NCBI RefSeq assembly: GCF_044466355.1
Contig: NZ_JBITMQ010000024.1
Span: 1 to 64,000, forward strand
Direction of reading: 5' to 3'
Source: Actinophytocola sp044466355
GTDB taxonomy: Bacteria; Actinomycetota; Actinomycetes; Mycobacteriales; Pseudonocardiaceae
DNA length: 64,000 nt
Below the pieces are notes generated by a model that saw only the letters and a program-made list of their open reading frames with translations, was not told the DNA's origin and made no database searches. This document shows positions 17,463 through 24,750 of this stretch, one piece after another; the first letter of the stretch is position 1, and each line of letters starts with the position of its first letter. The position numbers were made by a program, and so were the translations under genes.

Positions 17463-18335
17463 ATGGCTGAACAGATCGTGGTCGGAGTCGACGGCTCGAC
17501 GTCCGCGGTCCACGCGGCGCGCTGGGCCGCGCTCGAGGCGTTGCGCCGGAGCGCGGTCCTGCGGCTGGTGCACATCCGACAGATGCCGCTGCTGCTGCCC
17601 GCGGAGGACATGTACGCGGAGGAACTGTCCGCGAAGGGACGCGAATGGCTCGCGTCGGCACGGGCGTCGGCGCAGGAGGAGGCACCTGGCGTCCGTGTCG
17701 TCACGGAACTGGGCAGCGGTCAGCCGGCGCGGGAACTGGTCGAGGAGACCGAGCACGCCGCGCTCGTGGTGGTCGGTTCACGCGGCCTCGGCGGCTTCCG
17801 CAGCCTGCTCCTCGGATCCGTCGCCAACGTGCTCGCCGCGCACGCCCACTGCCCGGTCGTCGTGCTGCGCGCGTCCACCCGGGGCGGCCCACCGCCGTCC
17901 GACGGCCCGGTGGTGGTGGGCGTGGACGTCGGCGGCACCGCCACGGAGGCGCTCGACTTCGCTGTCGCCGCGGCGGCCGCGCGCGGGGTGCCGGTCGTGC
18001 TGGTGCACACGTGGACGTACGAAGGTCTGCTGGCGGCAGGCCGGTTGCCCGCGAACATCGACTGGGACGGCATCGCCGCAGCACGCAGGCGATCGTTCGA
18101 CGAGGAACTGGCCGCGGTGCGGGCACGGTATGCCGGGGTCGAGGTGCGCGGCGCGCTCGTCCGCGGCCGCCCGGTGGACGGCATCCTCGAACAGGCGGAG
18201 AATGCCCAGCTGGTGGTGGTCGGGACACACGGCAGGCACGGGCTGGTACCGGGCGCCGTCGGCGCCACCACTCACGCGGTCCTCCACCACGCCACCTGCC
18301 CGGTCGCCGTCGTCGGCGAGAAGCGAAAGGCGTGA
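17463..18335 (+). CDS. Tandem universal stress protein
   Basis: A 290-residue protein with two USP domains (about 3-138 and 149-288). The first is standard, with GVDGST and GSRGLGGFRSLLLGSVAN. The second is altered: the Asp-loop is GVDVGGT and the glycine motif is GTHGRHGLVPGAVGATTH, with a Thr-rich end, so its ATP binding is less certain. It is 12 bp after ppdK and likely belongs to the same transcript, linking PPDK output to a nucleotide-binding stress protein. Confidence 0.9.
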   Translation: MAEQIVVGVDGSTSAVHAARWAALEALRRSAVLRLVHIRQMPLLLPAEDMYAEELSAKGREWLASARASAQEEAPGVRVVTELGSGQPARELVEETEHAALVVVGSRGLGGFRSLLLGSVANVLAAHAHCPVVVLRASTRGGPPPSDGPVVVGVDVGGTATEALDFAVAAAAARGVPVVLVHTWTYEGLLAAGRLPANIDWDGIAAARRRSFDEELAAVRARYAGVEVRGALVRGRPVDGILEQAENAQLVVVGTHGRHGLVPGAVGATTHAVLHHATCPVAVVGEKRKA

Positions 18336-18339
18336 TGTC

Positions 18340-18549
18340 GGGACCGGGGCATGAGGCCGTCGGCGAGATGGTCACCGGCAGCGACGACGCGGATGACGTG
18401 GTGATGGCCAGCAACGGCCGGGACCACCCGGGCTCCACGAAGAACTCGAGGCCCCCGACCCGGTGGATGAGCACCAGCGGCGGCGCCTGCCGCGGACCGT
18501 CGTGCACCACGTGTATCCCCTGCGCACGCTCAACCCCGTTCTCACTCAT
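18340..18549 (-). pseudogene. Alpha/beta-hydrolase N-terminal remnant
   Basis: The minus strand starts with a plausible N-terminus (ATG 18549; GIHVVHDGPRQAPPLVLIH, typical of hydrolase strand b3 and the HG turn). Farther on, another frame gives VVPAVAGHHHVIRV, the next conserved block, so at least one frameshift separates them, and the gene stops before the nucleophile elbow. Only about 70 codons remain, ending against the USP gene. The remaining bases to 18703 show nothing recognisable. Confidence 0.55.
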
Positions 18550-18703
18550 GCGAGGATGGTGCACGGTCGCCGACCACCAGTCTTGGACAAATATCGTCGT
18601 GCGACTGACGTCGCGGGACTGTCACCGCGTGTTTGGCAGCAAGGCTGTCCACTGACCTCGCCAGGTCGAGACTGGGGTGCGAAGCGGTCGGCGTGGCCCG
18701 CGG

Positions 18704-18967
18704 TCATCGCGTCGTCGCGCGCCGCAGCGCCGAACGGCGTGCCGTCAACTCGTCCGCGTCGATCTCACCGCGGGCGAACCGTTCGTCGAGGATCCGGTCG
18801 GCGGTGCGGTCGACCTCGTGGCCACCGCCGCGTCCGCGTCCGAGTCCGCGGAGCACGAGGTACGCGATCGTCCCGAGTCCGCCCCAGAAGACGACCAACG
18901 TCACGATCATCATCACGACACCGAACCATCCCCAGCCCCCAGCGTGGTCGTGGTCCCAGTACGGCAT
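18704..18967 (-). CDS. Small membrane protein with SHOCT domain
   Basis: An 87-residue protein with one hydrophobic segment (about 14-42, GWFGVVMMIVTLVVFWGG onward) and a C-terminal SHOCT motif (about 57-85: AADRILDERFARGEID-like, DADELTARRSAL). SHOCT segments usually mark oligomerising membrane-anchored proteins of unknown function. GAAGGAGGTGTC precedes the ATG. It follows the WS/DGAT gene by 25 bp, and two near-consensus DosR boxes lie inside the 3' end of that gene, 58-93 bp before this start. Confidence 0.8.
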   Translation of the reverse strand: MPYWDHDHAGGWGWFGVVMMIVTLVVFWGGLGTIAYLVLRGLGRGRGGGHEVDRTADRILDERFARGEIDADELTARRSALRRATTR

Positions 18968-18992
18968 CTCGACACCTCCTTCGTGGTGTGGT

Positions 18993-20411
18993 TCAACCGT
19001 CCCGCTGATGTGAGCTCCCCGACAGGGACGCAGGTCGCGGAGCGCGGGGACGAACGACCCCGGTGTCCACGACGCGCACGAGCTCGGCCACCGTGCGCTC
19101 GATGGCGTCGGTGACCAACGGGGCGTCGGGCATCGTGGCGAAGTCGGCTGTCACGGCGAACACGGCCTCGTCGCAGTAGGTCATCACCGCTACGCCGAGC
19201 CGCAGGCGCACCGCGATCGGCACGTACGGCAGGAGTTCGAGCACCTTCCGGCCCAGCACGTGCAGCGGCGCCCGCGGCCCCGGCACGTTCGTCGTGACCG
19301 TGACGATGGCACGCTGCGGTAACCGCGCTGCGAACCGGATCGCGAGGGAGACCGGTGCGAACGGTTCTCGGGCGGCGAGCTCGGTGAACGCCCGGCCGGC
19401 CTCTGCCTCACCGGTCGCCTTCTCCCGCACCAACCTGCGGTGCACCTCGGCCAGGGCGTCGACCGGGTCGGCGATGTCGACCGGCAGGTAGGGGAGCAGC
19501 AACGAGATACGGTTGTCGAGCTCGTCCAGGTCACCGGTCGCCCGGACCGACACCGGCACGAGCGTGCGCACCGTGTGCGGGTCCGGTCGTTCGCCGCGGC
19601 TGAGGAGTATCGCCCGGAGTCCGGCGCTGATCGCGGTCAGCACCACGTCGTTCACGGTCGTGCCGTAGGCCTTGGCGACCCGCACGACGGCGGGCAGGGG
19701 AACCCGCGCGACGTGGTAGCGGCGGGCGGTGCCGATGGATCCGGACAGGGATGACGGTGTCGTGGGCCTGATCGCTGCCGCGAGTTCGGCGGCACCGCGG
19801 ATCAGTCGCATCGGGGAGCGCACCATGTCGAGGAACACGCCGGCCTGGCCGACCGCCTTCCAGGCGAGATCTCCCACCGCGTCGAGAACGAGGCCCATGG
19901 GCCCGGGCGCCGGATCCATGGCCGCGGTCGGGGCGGCTGCGGGCGTGTCGGCGAAGATCGCGTGGTAGAGCCTGGTGCCGGACACGCCGTCGGCCATGCA
20001 GTGGTGGAGCTTGGTCAGCACCGCCCACCGGTCGCCGGCGAGCCCTTCGATCACCCAGCACTCCCACAGCGGCCGGTCGCGGTCCAGCCGCTGGGCCATG
20101 ATGCGTGCGACGAGCCGGTGCAGTGCCTCGTCGTCGCCGGGTGCCGGTACCGCGGTGCGGCGGAAGTGGTAGCCGACGTCGAAGTCCGGGTCGTCGGCCC
20201 ACACCGGGGCGCCGAGGTCGAACGGCACCCGCAGCACCCGTTGCCTGGCGCGCCGGATTGCGGCGAACCGCGGACCGATCGCCGCCACGTACTCCTCCTG
20301 TCCGGGCGCCGGACCGCTCAGGACGGCGACCGACGCGATCGCGAGCGATGCGTGCCGGTCGCTGTCCTCAAGGGCGAGGAACGCCGCGTCGAGCGGACCG
20401 AGCCGTTCCAC
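18993..20411 (-). CDS. WS/DGAT-family acyltransferase (Tgs-like)
   Basis: A 472-residue wax ester synthase/diacylglycerol acyltransferase. Family features are the N-terminal ERLGPLDAAFL, PLW at 114-116, the catalytic HHCMADG (136-142, HHxxxDG) and a C-terminal NVPGPRAPL and LRLGVAVMTYCDEAVFA. It should transfer acyl-CoA to diacylglycerol or an alcohol at the membrane or lipid-droplet surface; M. tuberculosis Tgs1 (Rv3130c) is the DosR-induced triacylglycerol synthase. The start is a GTG at 20411, which gives the usual N-terminus; it lies 7 bp after the DUF4342 gene, so the two are co-transcribed. Confidence 0.92.
   Translation of the reverse strand: MERLGPLDAAFLALEDSDRHASLAIASVAVLSGPAPGQEEYVAAIGPRFAAIRRARQRVLRVPFDLGAPVWADDPDFDVGYHFRRTAVPAPGDDEALHRLVARIMAQRLDRDRPLWECWVIEGLAGDRWAVLTKLHHCMADGVSGTRLYHAIFADTPAAAPTAAMDPAPGPMGLVLDAVGDLAWKAVGQAGVFLDMVRSPMRLIRGAAELAAAIRPTTPSSLSGSIGTARRYHVARVPLPAVVRVAKAYGTTVNDVVLTAISAGLRAILLSRGERPDPHTVRTLVPVSVRATGDLDELDNRISLLLPYLPVDIADPVDALAEVHRRLVREKATGEAEAGRAFTELAAREPFAPVSLAIRFAARLPQRAIVTVTTNVPGPRAPLHVLGRKVLELLPYVPIAVRLRLGVAVMTYCDEAVFAVTADFATMPDAPLVTDAIERTVAELVRVVDTGVVRPRAPRPASLSGSSHQRDG
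19025..19038 (-). promoter_or_regulatory. DosR-type box within WS/DGAT 3' end, one mismatch
   Basis: GGGACGCAGGTCGC, one mismatch to GGGAC-N4-GTCCC. It is inside the last codons of the acyltransferase gene and 58 bp before the SHOCT gene start on the minus strand. Confidence 0.45.
19047..19060 (-). promoter_or_regulatory. Second DosR-type box within WS/DGAT 3' end
   Basis: GGGACGAACGACCC, one mismatch to the consensus. It lies 8 bp from the site at 19025, so centres are 22 bp apart, about two helical turns, a spacing suited to cooperative binding. Confidence 0.45.
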
Positions 20412-20418
20412 GTTGGAC

Positions 20419-20709
20419 TCACTGCTCGGCGTCGGGGCCGTCCTCGGCCCGCGGTTCCGGCTGGTGCTCGATCTCGATGTGCCATTCGTTGGCCAGCGCG
20501 GCGATCGCGCCGACCGCGGTCACGACCGGCGCCGCGACGGCCACGACCACGCCCGCCGTCAACGGGATCTCGATGACGGTGTGGCCGGTCTCGTTCTTGA
20601 TGATGATCCGGCGGACGTTGCCCTGGTGCACCAGTTCCTTCACCTTGTCGACGAGGGCCTGCCCGCGGACGCGTACCCGCGTGCGCCGCGTCTCCTGCTC
20701 GACGGTCAT
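20419..20709 (-). CDS. DUF4342 protein
   Basis: A 96-residue protein of the DUF4342 family. Residues 18-60 hold the signature helix-strand pattern (LVDKVKELVHQGNVRRIIIK, then a GHTVIEIPLT strand), followed by a hydrophobic Ala/Val-rich segment (about 53-72) that may insert in the membrane, and an acidic tail. Function is unknown. GAAGGAGCGGGAGA precedes the ATG. It is the first gene of a minus-strand run with the WS/DGAT and SHOCT genes; the N5-spaced box at 20769 lies 60 bp upstream. Confidence 0.82.
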   Translation of the reverse strand: MTVEQETRRTRVRVRGQALVDKVKELVHQGNVRRIIIKNETGHTVIEIPLTAGVVVAVAAPVVTAVGAIAALANEWHIEIEHQPEPRAEDGPDAEQ

Positions 20710-20768
20710 TCTCCCGCTCCTTCCGTGTTCACCTGGCCATCGTGATCCTGGCCCGACCCGTCACACGA

Positions 20769-20783
20769 GGGACGTTCGGTCCC
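20769..20783 (-). promoter_or_regulatory. DosR-like palindrome with 5-base spacer
   Basis: GGGACGTTCGGTCCC has both perfect half-sites but five bases between them instead of four. It is 60 bp before the DUF4342 start. Confidence 0.4.
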
Positions 20784-20824
20784 GCCGGCGCGGCGTTGGA
20801 CCCCGCGACGCGGCACACAGCTGG

Positions 20825-21398
20825 TGCGTGCATACCTCCGGACAGACGGTGAGCACCGGGATGCTGCCCGCCAGTTCCAGTCCGGCGTGCGTGCGGAGCC
20901 GGGAAACGACACGTAGGTACCAGGCCAGGAACGGCGCCGAAGTCCGCGCAGTGCATCGTCGGCATGAGCAACATTTCGAAGTCTGCTGTGGGTGCGAACG
21001 GGACGAAGGCGGCGATGACGTCCTCCGCGATGCTCCTGCCTTGGTTGCGGGTGGACCGGCGACACCCCGGCAGCCGCGCCCTCGTCGCGGAACACGACCA
21101 CCTCGGCGGCGCCGGCGCGCAACGCGCGGTGGCGTTGCCGCCATGCCGCCAACACGTCTGTCACCTCCGTCACCGTCGCGGTCGCCGGGTTCCAGCCGTG
21201 GCGAGAGCACGCGGCGGTTGCGCACCGTACGTGCGCGCCAGCAGGGTCCCCGCGGTGCGGGCGTCCGCCAACGTTCCGAAGCGGTGTCCTCGTGCGGTCC
21301 GGGGCAGAACGGGCACCGGGCGGTGCCCGTGGCTCCTTCCCTCGGGACACCAGGAAATCCACGTCACGTCGCCACCGGACGGGAAGGGGGGTTCTCAT
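20825..21398 (-). pseudogene. Decayed galactose-1-phosphate uridylyltransferase-like gene
   Basis: Reading the minus strand across frames recovers successive blocks of the GalT family: a start MRTPLPVRW at 21398, then the zinc motif RCPFCPGPHEDTA (about 21280-21320), then AAEVVVFRDEGAAAGVSP (in place of the family's NRGAAAGAS-EHPH), then EDVIAAFVPFAPTADFEMLL with MPTMHCADF, then WYLRVVSRLRTHAG. These lie in different frames, so at least three frameshifts have occurred, and the catalytic HPHxQ reads HPQP. No single frame encodes a working enzyme. The gap 20710-21534 has no intact gene; its other contents are the boxes at 20769 and 21453. Confidence 0.65.
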
Positions 21399-21452
21399 GG
21401 CAGGGACTATCGACGGCAGCTGACACCGAAGTGCGTTGGGCCCGCCGCCCCG

Positions 21453-21466
21453 GGGACCTCCGTCCC
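21453..21466. promoter_or_regulatory. DosR-type box, perfect GGGAC-N4-GTCCC
   Basis: GGGACCTCCGTCCC is a perfect inverted repeat between the decayed GalT-like gene (minus, start 21398) and the Rv1733c-like gene (plus, 21535), 68 bp before the latter. Confidence 0.75.
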
Positions 21467-21534
21467 TGCCATGAGCACGCGGTCCGCTGGAACATGGCAT
21501 GCGGAAGGGTCATCCGGGAGGACCGGGAGATGCC

Positions 21535-22128
21535 ATGAACAGGACCGCGCGGCTGCTGCGGCTGCTGCTACCGGGTACGAACCCGTTGGCCCGAGGCAGT
21601 GACCGCCTGCAGGGCGCCCTCCTGACCGTCGTGTTCGTGCTGGCGACGGTGCTGGTGCCGGTCATGCTCACGTTCGGCTCGCTCACCTACAGCGGTCTCG
21701 TCGACGACGCCGAGCGGCGCTCCCGGGACTGGACGCGGGCCACGGCGGTGGTCACCGAGGACGTGCCACCCGCCGGGTACGCCGCACGAGGTGAACCGGG
21801 TTTCGCGACCACACACGCCGCGGTCGAGTGGCGGTTGCCCGACGGCACCTCCGGCACCGGCCGCGCGTCCGTCGAGCGGGGCACCCACGCCGGTGCGCGG
21901 GTCACGATCTGGCTCGACGAACAGGGAAAGCTCGTCGGTCCGCCCTCGGAGCCGGCCGACGCGGCCTTCGCCGGGGTCCTGGTCGCGGTAACCGGCTGGT
22001 TCGTCGCGGGCGGCCTGCTGGCCCTCCTCTACTACGGCGCGAAACGACTGCTCGACCGGAGCAGGGCCCGGTCGTGGGAGCAGGAGTGGACGCGTGTCGA
22101 GCCGGAGTGGCGCAACCAGCCGAGATGA
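21535..22128 (+). CDS. Rv1733c-like two-helix membrane protein
   Basis: A 197-residue membrane protein. N-terminal LLLPGTNPLARGSDR is followed by a helix (about 28-52), an extracytoplasmic region with WRLPDGT (about 53-140) and a second helix (about 143-167), ending with a charged tail holding WEQEWTRVEPEWR. This is the pattern of DosR-regulon protein Rv1733c, of unknown function and known as an antigen. A paralogue with the same motifs lies at 33237. The ATG at 21535 follows GGGAGATG; an earlier ATG at 21499 is less likely. An Acg-type gene follows after 10 bp. Confidence 0.85.
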   Translation: MNRTARLLRLLLPGTNPLARGSDRLQGALLTVVFVLATVLVPVMLTFGSLTYSGLVDDAERRSRDWTRATAVVTEDVPPAGYAARGEPGFATTHAAVEWRLPDGTSGTGRASVERGTHAGARVTIWLDEQGKLVGPPSEPADAAFAGVLVAVTGWFVAGGLLALLYYGAKRLLDRSRARSWEQEWTRVEPEWRNQPR

Positions 22129-22138
22129 AGGAGCGACC

Positions 22139-23074
22139 ATGAGCAGGTCGGCACCGACCTGGACGTCGGGGGAGCGCGGGCTCGTCAGGCTGGTCGCGGA
22201 GCTGGCCCCCTCGGTGCACAACACGCTGCCGTGGCGGATCGTCTGCGCCGACGGCGCCCGCACCCTGTCGCTCCTGGCACGCGGCGACCGGGCGCTGCCT
22301 CAGCACGACCCCCACGGCCGGGATCGCCTGATCTCCTGTGGCGCCGCGCTGACCAACGTGCGCCTCGCGCTGTGCGCGCTCGGGTGGGTGCCGGAGATCG
22401 ACCTCCTGCCCATGCCGGTGACTCCGGGTGAGGTCGCCAGGGTCGTGGTCGTCGAACGCGGCGAGCCCATCGACGAGGACGTCGTTCGCTACCTCGCCGT
22501 GTCGTACCGGCGGAGCCACCGCGCGCCGTTCCTGGAGACGCCCGTGGACGACGCGACCGTGCGCCGGCTCGCCGCGCACGGCGTGGACGGTGTCGAGATC
22601 CGCCGTCTGGGTGGCCGGTACGACGCCGCCGTGCTCGCGAAGCTGTTGTCCCACAGCGCGGCCGTGCTCCGCCTCGACACCGTCTACCAGCGTGAGCTGA
22701 ACGCGTGGACTGCGAACGACGAGCATCCAGTCGCGGGTGCCGGCGTCGCGGTGCTGCCCCGGCGGGACGCCGCACTGCCGTGGGCTGGCCTGGTCCGGCG
22801 GTCCACCGCCATCCCCGATCGCGTGATCCTCACCGACCGCCTCGCGCGTGAGTGCCTGCTCCTGGTCGAGACACCGGACGACGGTCCGCTCGACCACCTC
22901 CGTGCGGGCATGGCTGTGGAGGAGATGTGGCTGACCGCGGTCGGTGCGGGTCTCGCATGCGCGGTGCTGACCCAGCCGCTCCAGGTGCCCGAGGTGCGCG
23001 CCGGTCTCGTCGAAGAGTTGTCCCTCAACGGTTTCCCCCAGGTGCTGTGCAGGCTCGGGTATCCGATCGCGTGA
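22139..23074 (+). CDS. Acg-family nitroreductase-fold protein
   Basis: A 311-residue Acg-family protein, closest within the window to the one at 8517: PSVHNTLPWRI (about 25-35), DPHGRDRLISCGAAL (about 57-71), SYRRSHRAPF, a shared VYQRELNAWT and C-terminal NGFPQVLCRLGYP. FMN binding is expected from the family; a reaction has not been established. GAAGGAGCGACC fixes the ATG. It sits directly behind the Rv1733c-like gene and is probably transcribed from the perfect box at 21453. A hairpin at 23196 separates it from the convergent CBS gene. Confidence 0.88.
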   Translation: MSRSAPTWTSGERGLVRLVAELAPSVHNTLPWRIVCADGARTLSLLARGDRALPQHDPHGRDRLISCGAALTNVRLALCALGWVPEIDLLPMPVTPGEVARVVVVERGEPIDEDVVRYLAVSYRRSHRAPFLETPVDDATVRRLAAHGVDGVEIRRLGGRYDAAVLAKLLSHSAAVLRLDTVYQRELNAWTANDEHPVAGAGVAVLPRRDAALPWAGLVRRSTAIPDRVILTDRLARECLLLVETPDDGPLDHLRAGMAVEEMWLTAVGAGLACAVLTQPLQVPEVRAGLVEELSLNGFPQVLCRLGYPIA

Positions 23075-23195
23075 GCTACGTGGTGGTGGCGAGTTCGTGC
23101 TGTACGGCATCGGTGTGCCGCTGCCGCGGATGCGCGGACCGGCGGCGCGTGCCCGCGTGCCGGTGTTGGAAGAGTGAGCCCTGTCCAAGCAGCCG

Positions 23196-23219
23196 CCCTC
23201 CGGCCTCGCGACCGGAGGG
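23196..23219. terminator. Stem-loop between convergent genes
   Basis: CCCTCCGG and CCGGAGGG form a perfect 8-bp stem with an 8-base loop between the Acg-type gene (ends 23074) and the minus-strand CBS gene (ends 23235), so it can act in both directions. Confidence 0.65.
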
Positions 23220-23234
23220 TGGGGCCGTGAACGG

Positions 23235-23942
23235 CTACGGGCGGGTGATGTCGATCGTCATCGGGTCCGGGACGTGGTCGCGTGTGTCGTCGCGGCGGTA
23301 GTCCATCGACACGACGACGTCGACCACACCGTCGATGTGGCTCGTCATGTCCTCGACCAGGTCGACCTGGCTCTTCAGCTCCAGTTGACCGGTGAGAGTG
23401 GCCTCGCCGTCGTGGACGGCCACGGTGACGGTCGCCGGGTTGACCGGGATGCCCAGACCGTGTTCGAAGACGCGCTCGACGATGTCGTCTCGGATGTCCT
23501 CGTCCTTGCGCAGGAACACGGTGAGGACGTCCTTGCGGCTCACGATGCCGGCCAGCGCGCCGTCGGCGTCGACGACCGGAAGCCGTTTCACGTTGTGCTG
23601 GGTCATCAGCCGGGCGGCGCCCGCGACCGTGGCGTCGTCGGTCACCGTGATCGCCGGCGCGGTCATCAGCGTGCCGGCCGTCGTGGCGACCGCTCGCCGC
23701 ATGTTCCGCCTCCTGCGCCACCAGCTCGCCAGCGAGCGCGTGAACTCGATCTCCTGCGTGCCCTGTTTGATCAGCAGGTCCGCCTCGGACACCACACCCA
23801 GCACACGACGGTCGCGGTCCACGACCGGTACCGCACTCACGTCCCGGCCTGACAACGCGCGGACGACGTCCTTGAACGGCGAGCCTTCCCGCACCGTGAC
23901 GACATCGGTGCTCATCACGTTCCTGACCTTCTGGTGGCTCAT
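23235..23942 (-). CDS. CBS-CBS-BON protein
   Basis: A 235-residue protein: CBS1 about 4-65 (VRNVMSTDVVTVREG, GVVSEADLLIKQG), a basic linker with SWWRRRRNMRR, CBS2 about 85-147 (GTLMTAPAITVTD, GIVSRKDVLTVFL) and BON about 158-218 (VHDGEATLTGQLELK). The basic linker is longer than in its paralogues. ATG 23942 is chosen for GAGGAGGTAGCG just upstream; the frame is open to 24395 but passes through the DosR box at 24016. It is divergent from another CBS-BON gene at 24142. Confidence 0.88.
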   Translation of the reverse strand: MSHQKVRNVMSTDVVTVREGSPFKDVVRALSGRDVSAVPVVDRDRRVLGVVSEADLLIKQGTQEIEFTRSLASWWRRRRNMRRAVATTAGTLMTAPAITVTDDATVAGAARLMTQHNVKRLPVVDADGALAGIVSRKDVLTVFLRKDEDIRDDIVERVFEHGLGIPVNPATVTVAVHDGEATLTGQLELKSQVDLVEDMTSHIDGVVDVVVSMDYRRDDTRDHVPDPMTIDITRP

Positions 23943-24015
23943 CGCTACCTCCTCGACTGCCACCAGCGTGCGGCGGTGGGGCTTCCCGCGCTGCGGTCGG
24001 ACGGCCCGGCGATCA

Positions 24016-24029
24016 GGGACTTCGGTCCT
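24016..24029. promoter_or_regulatory. DosR-type box, one mismatch
   Basis: GGGACTTCGGTCCT differs from the consensus only at the last base. It lies between two divergent CBS-BON genes, 74 bp from 23942 and 113 bp from 24142. A poorer half-site, GGGACCTTCGTC, follows at 24050. Confidence 0.6.
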
Positions 24030-24141
24030 GAGCTCGCCGAGTCCGTCGCGGGACCTTCGTCGACGTTGTTGTTGCTTCCGGCCCTGATCGTGGCGGGTCC
24101 GCGCTGGAAAGCTGGTGTCAGAGATCCATGAGGGAGGCGTG

Positions 24142-24750
24142 ATGACTGTTTCGGTGAGGACGGTCGGAAGTGTGATGACGCGGCGTCCTGTGTCCGTGCC
24201 CGCCGGCGCACCGTTCGCCACCGTGGCGGCGATCCTGGCGCGGAGGCGGATCGGTGCGGTGCCCGTGCTCGACCGGCACGGGCAGCTGATCGGAGTGGTG
24301 TCGGCGGCCGACCTGATGGGCGTCCGGGACGGCGTTGGCGTGACCGCTCGTGAGCTGATGACCGAGTCGGTGCGCACGGTGTCGGTCGACGCCACGGTGC
24401 CGGTCGCGACGCGGTTGCTGGCCGAGTCCGGTGTGCGGCGGTTGTTCGTGACCGAGCACGGCAGGCTGATGGGTGTGCTGTCGCGTCGGGATCTGCTGAG
24501 CGTGTACGTCCGTGACGACGACGATATTCGTATGGACGTCGAACACGTCGTCGCGGAGGTGCCTGGCGGGCGACCGGTGAGGGTGAGTGTCCGCGATGGG
24601 GTCGCGCTACTGCTCGGCCGTGTCGAGTGGCGCAGTACACGGGCCGCGATCGCCGAACGGGCGCGCGCGGTGCCGGGTGTGGTGGAGGTGCTGGACAGGC
24701 TGGGCTACGTCTTCGACGACGGCGCACGGCTGACCGGAGCGGCCCGATGA
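24142..24750 (+). CDS. CBS-CBS-BON protein
   Basis: A 202-residue protein: CBS1 about 5-64 (VGSVMTRRPVSVPAG, GVVSAADLMGV), CBS2 about 72-128 (ARELMTESVRTVSV, GVLSRRDLLSVYV) and a BON-like tail about 140-195 (VRDGVALLLGRVEWR, VPGVVEVLDRLGYVF). Its linker between CBS domains is short. GGGAGGCGTG precedes the ATG. Its stop overlaps the start of the GNAT/acyl-CoA synthetase fusion (ATGA), so the two are translationally coupled and the CBS pair may sense the AMP, ADP or ATP turned over by that enzyme (inference). Confidence 0.88.
   Translation: MTVSVRTVGSVMTRRPVSVPAGAPFATVAAILARRRIGAVPVLDRHGQLIGVVSAADLMGVRDGVGVTARELMTESVRTVSVDATVPVATRLLAESGVRRLFVTEHGRLMGVLSRRDLLSVYVRDDDDIRMDVEHVVAEVPGGRPVRVSVRDGVALLLGRVEWRSTRAAIAERARAVPGVVEVLDRLGYVFDDGARLTGAAR

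Noticed and set aside
23071..23301. GTG-started Cys-rich frame overlapping the end of the Acg-type gene
   Set aside because: It has CRCRGCADRR-like residues but runs through the hairpin at 23196 and into the convergent CBS gene, with no ribosome site.
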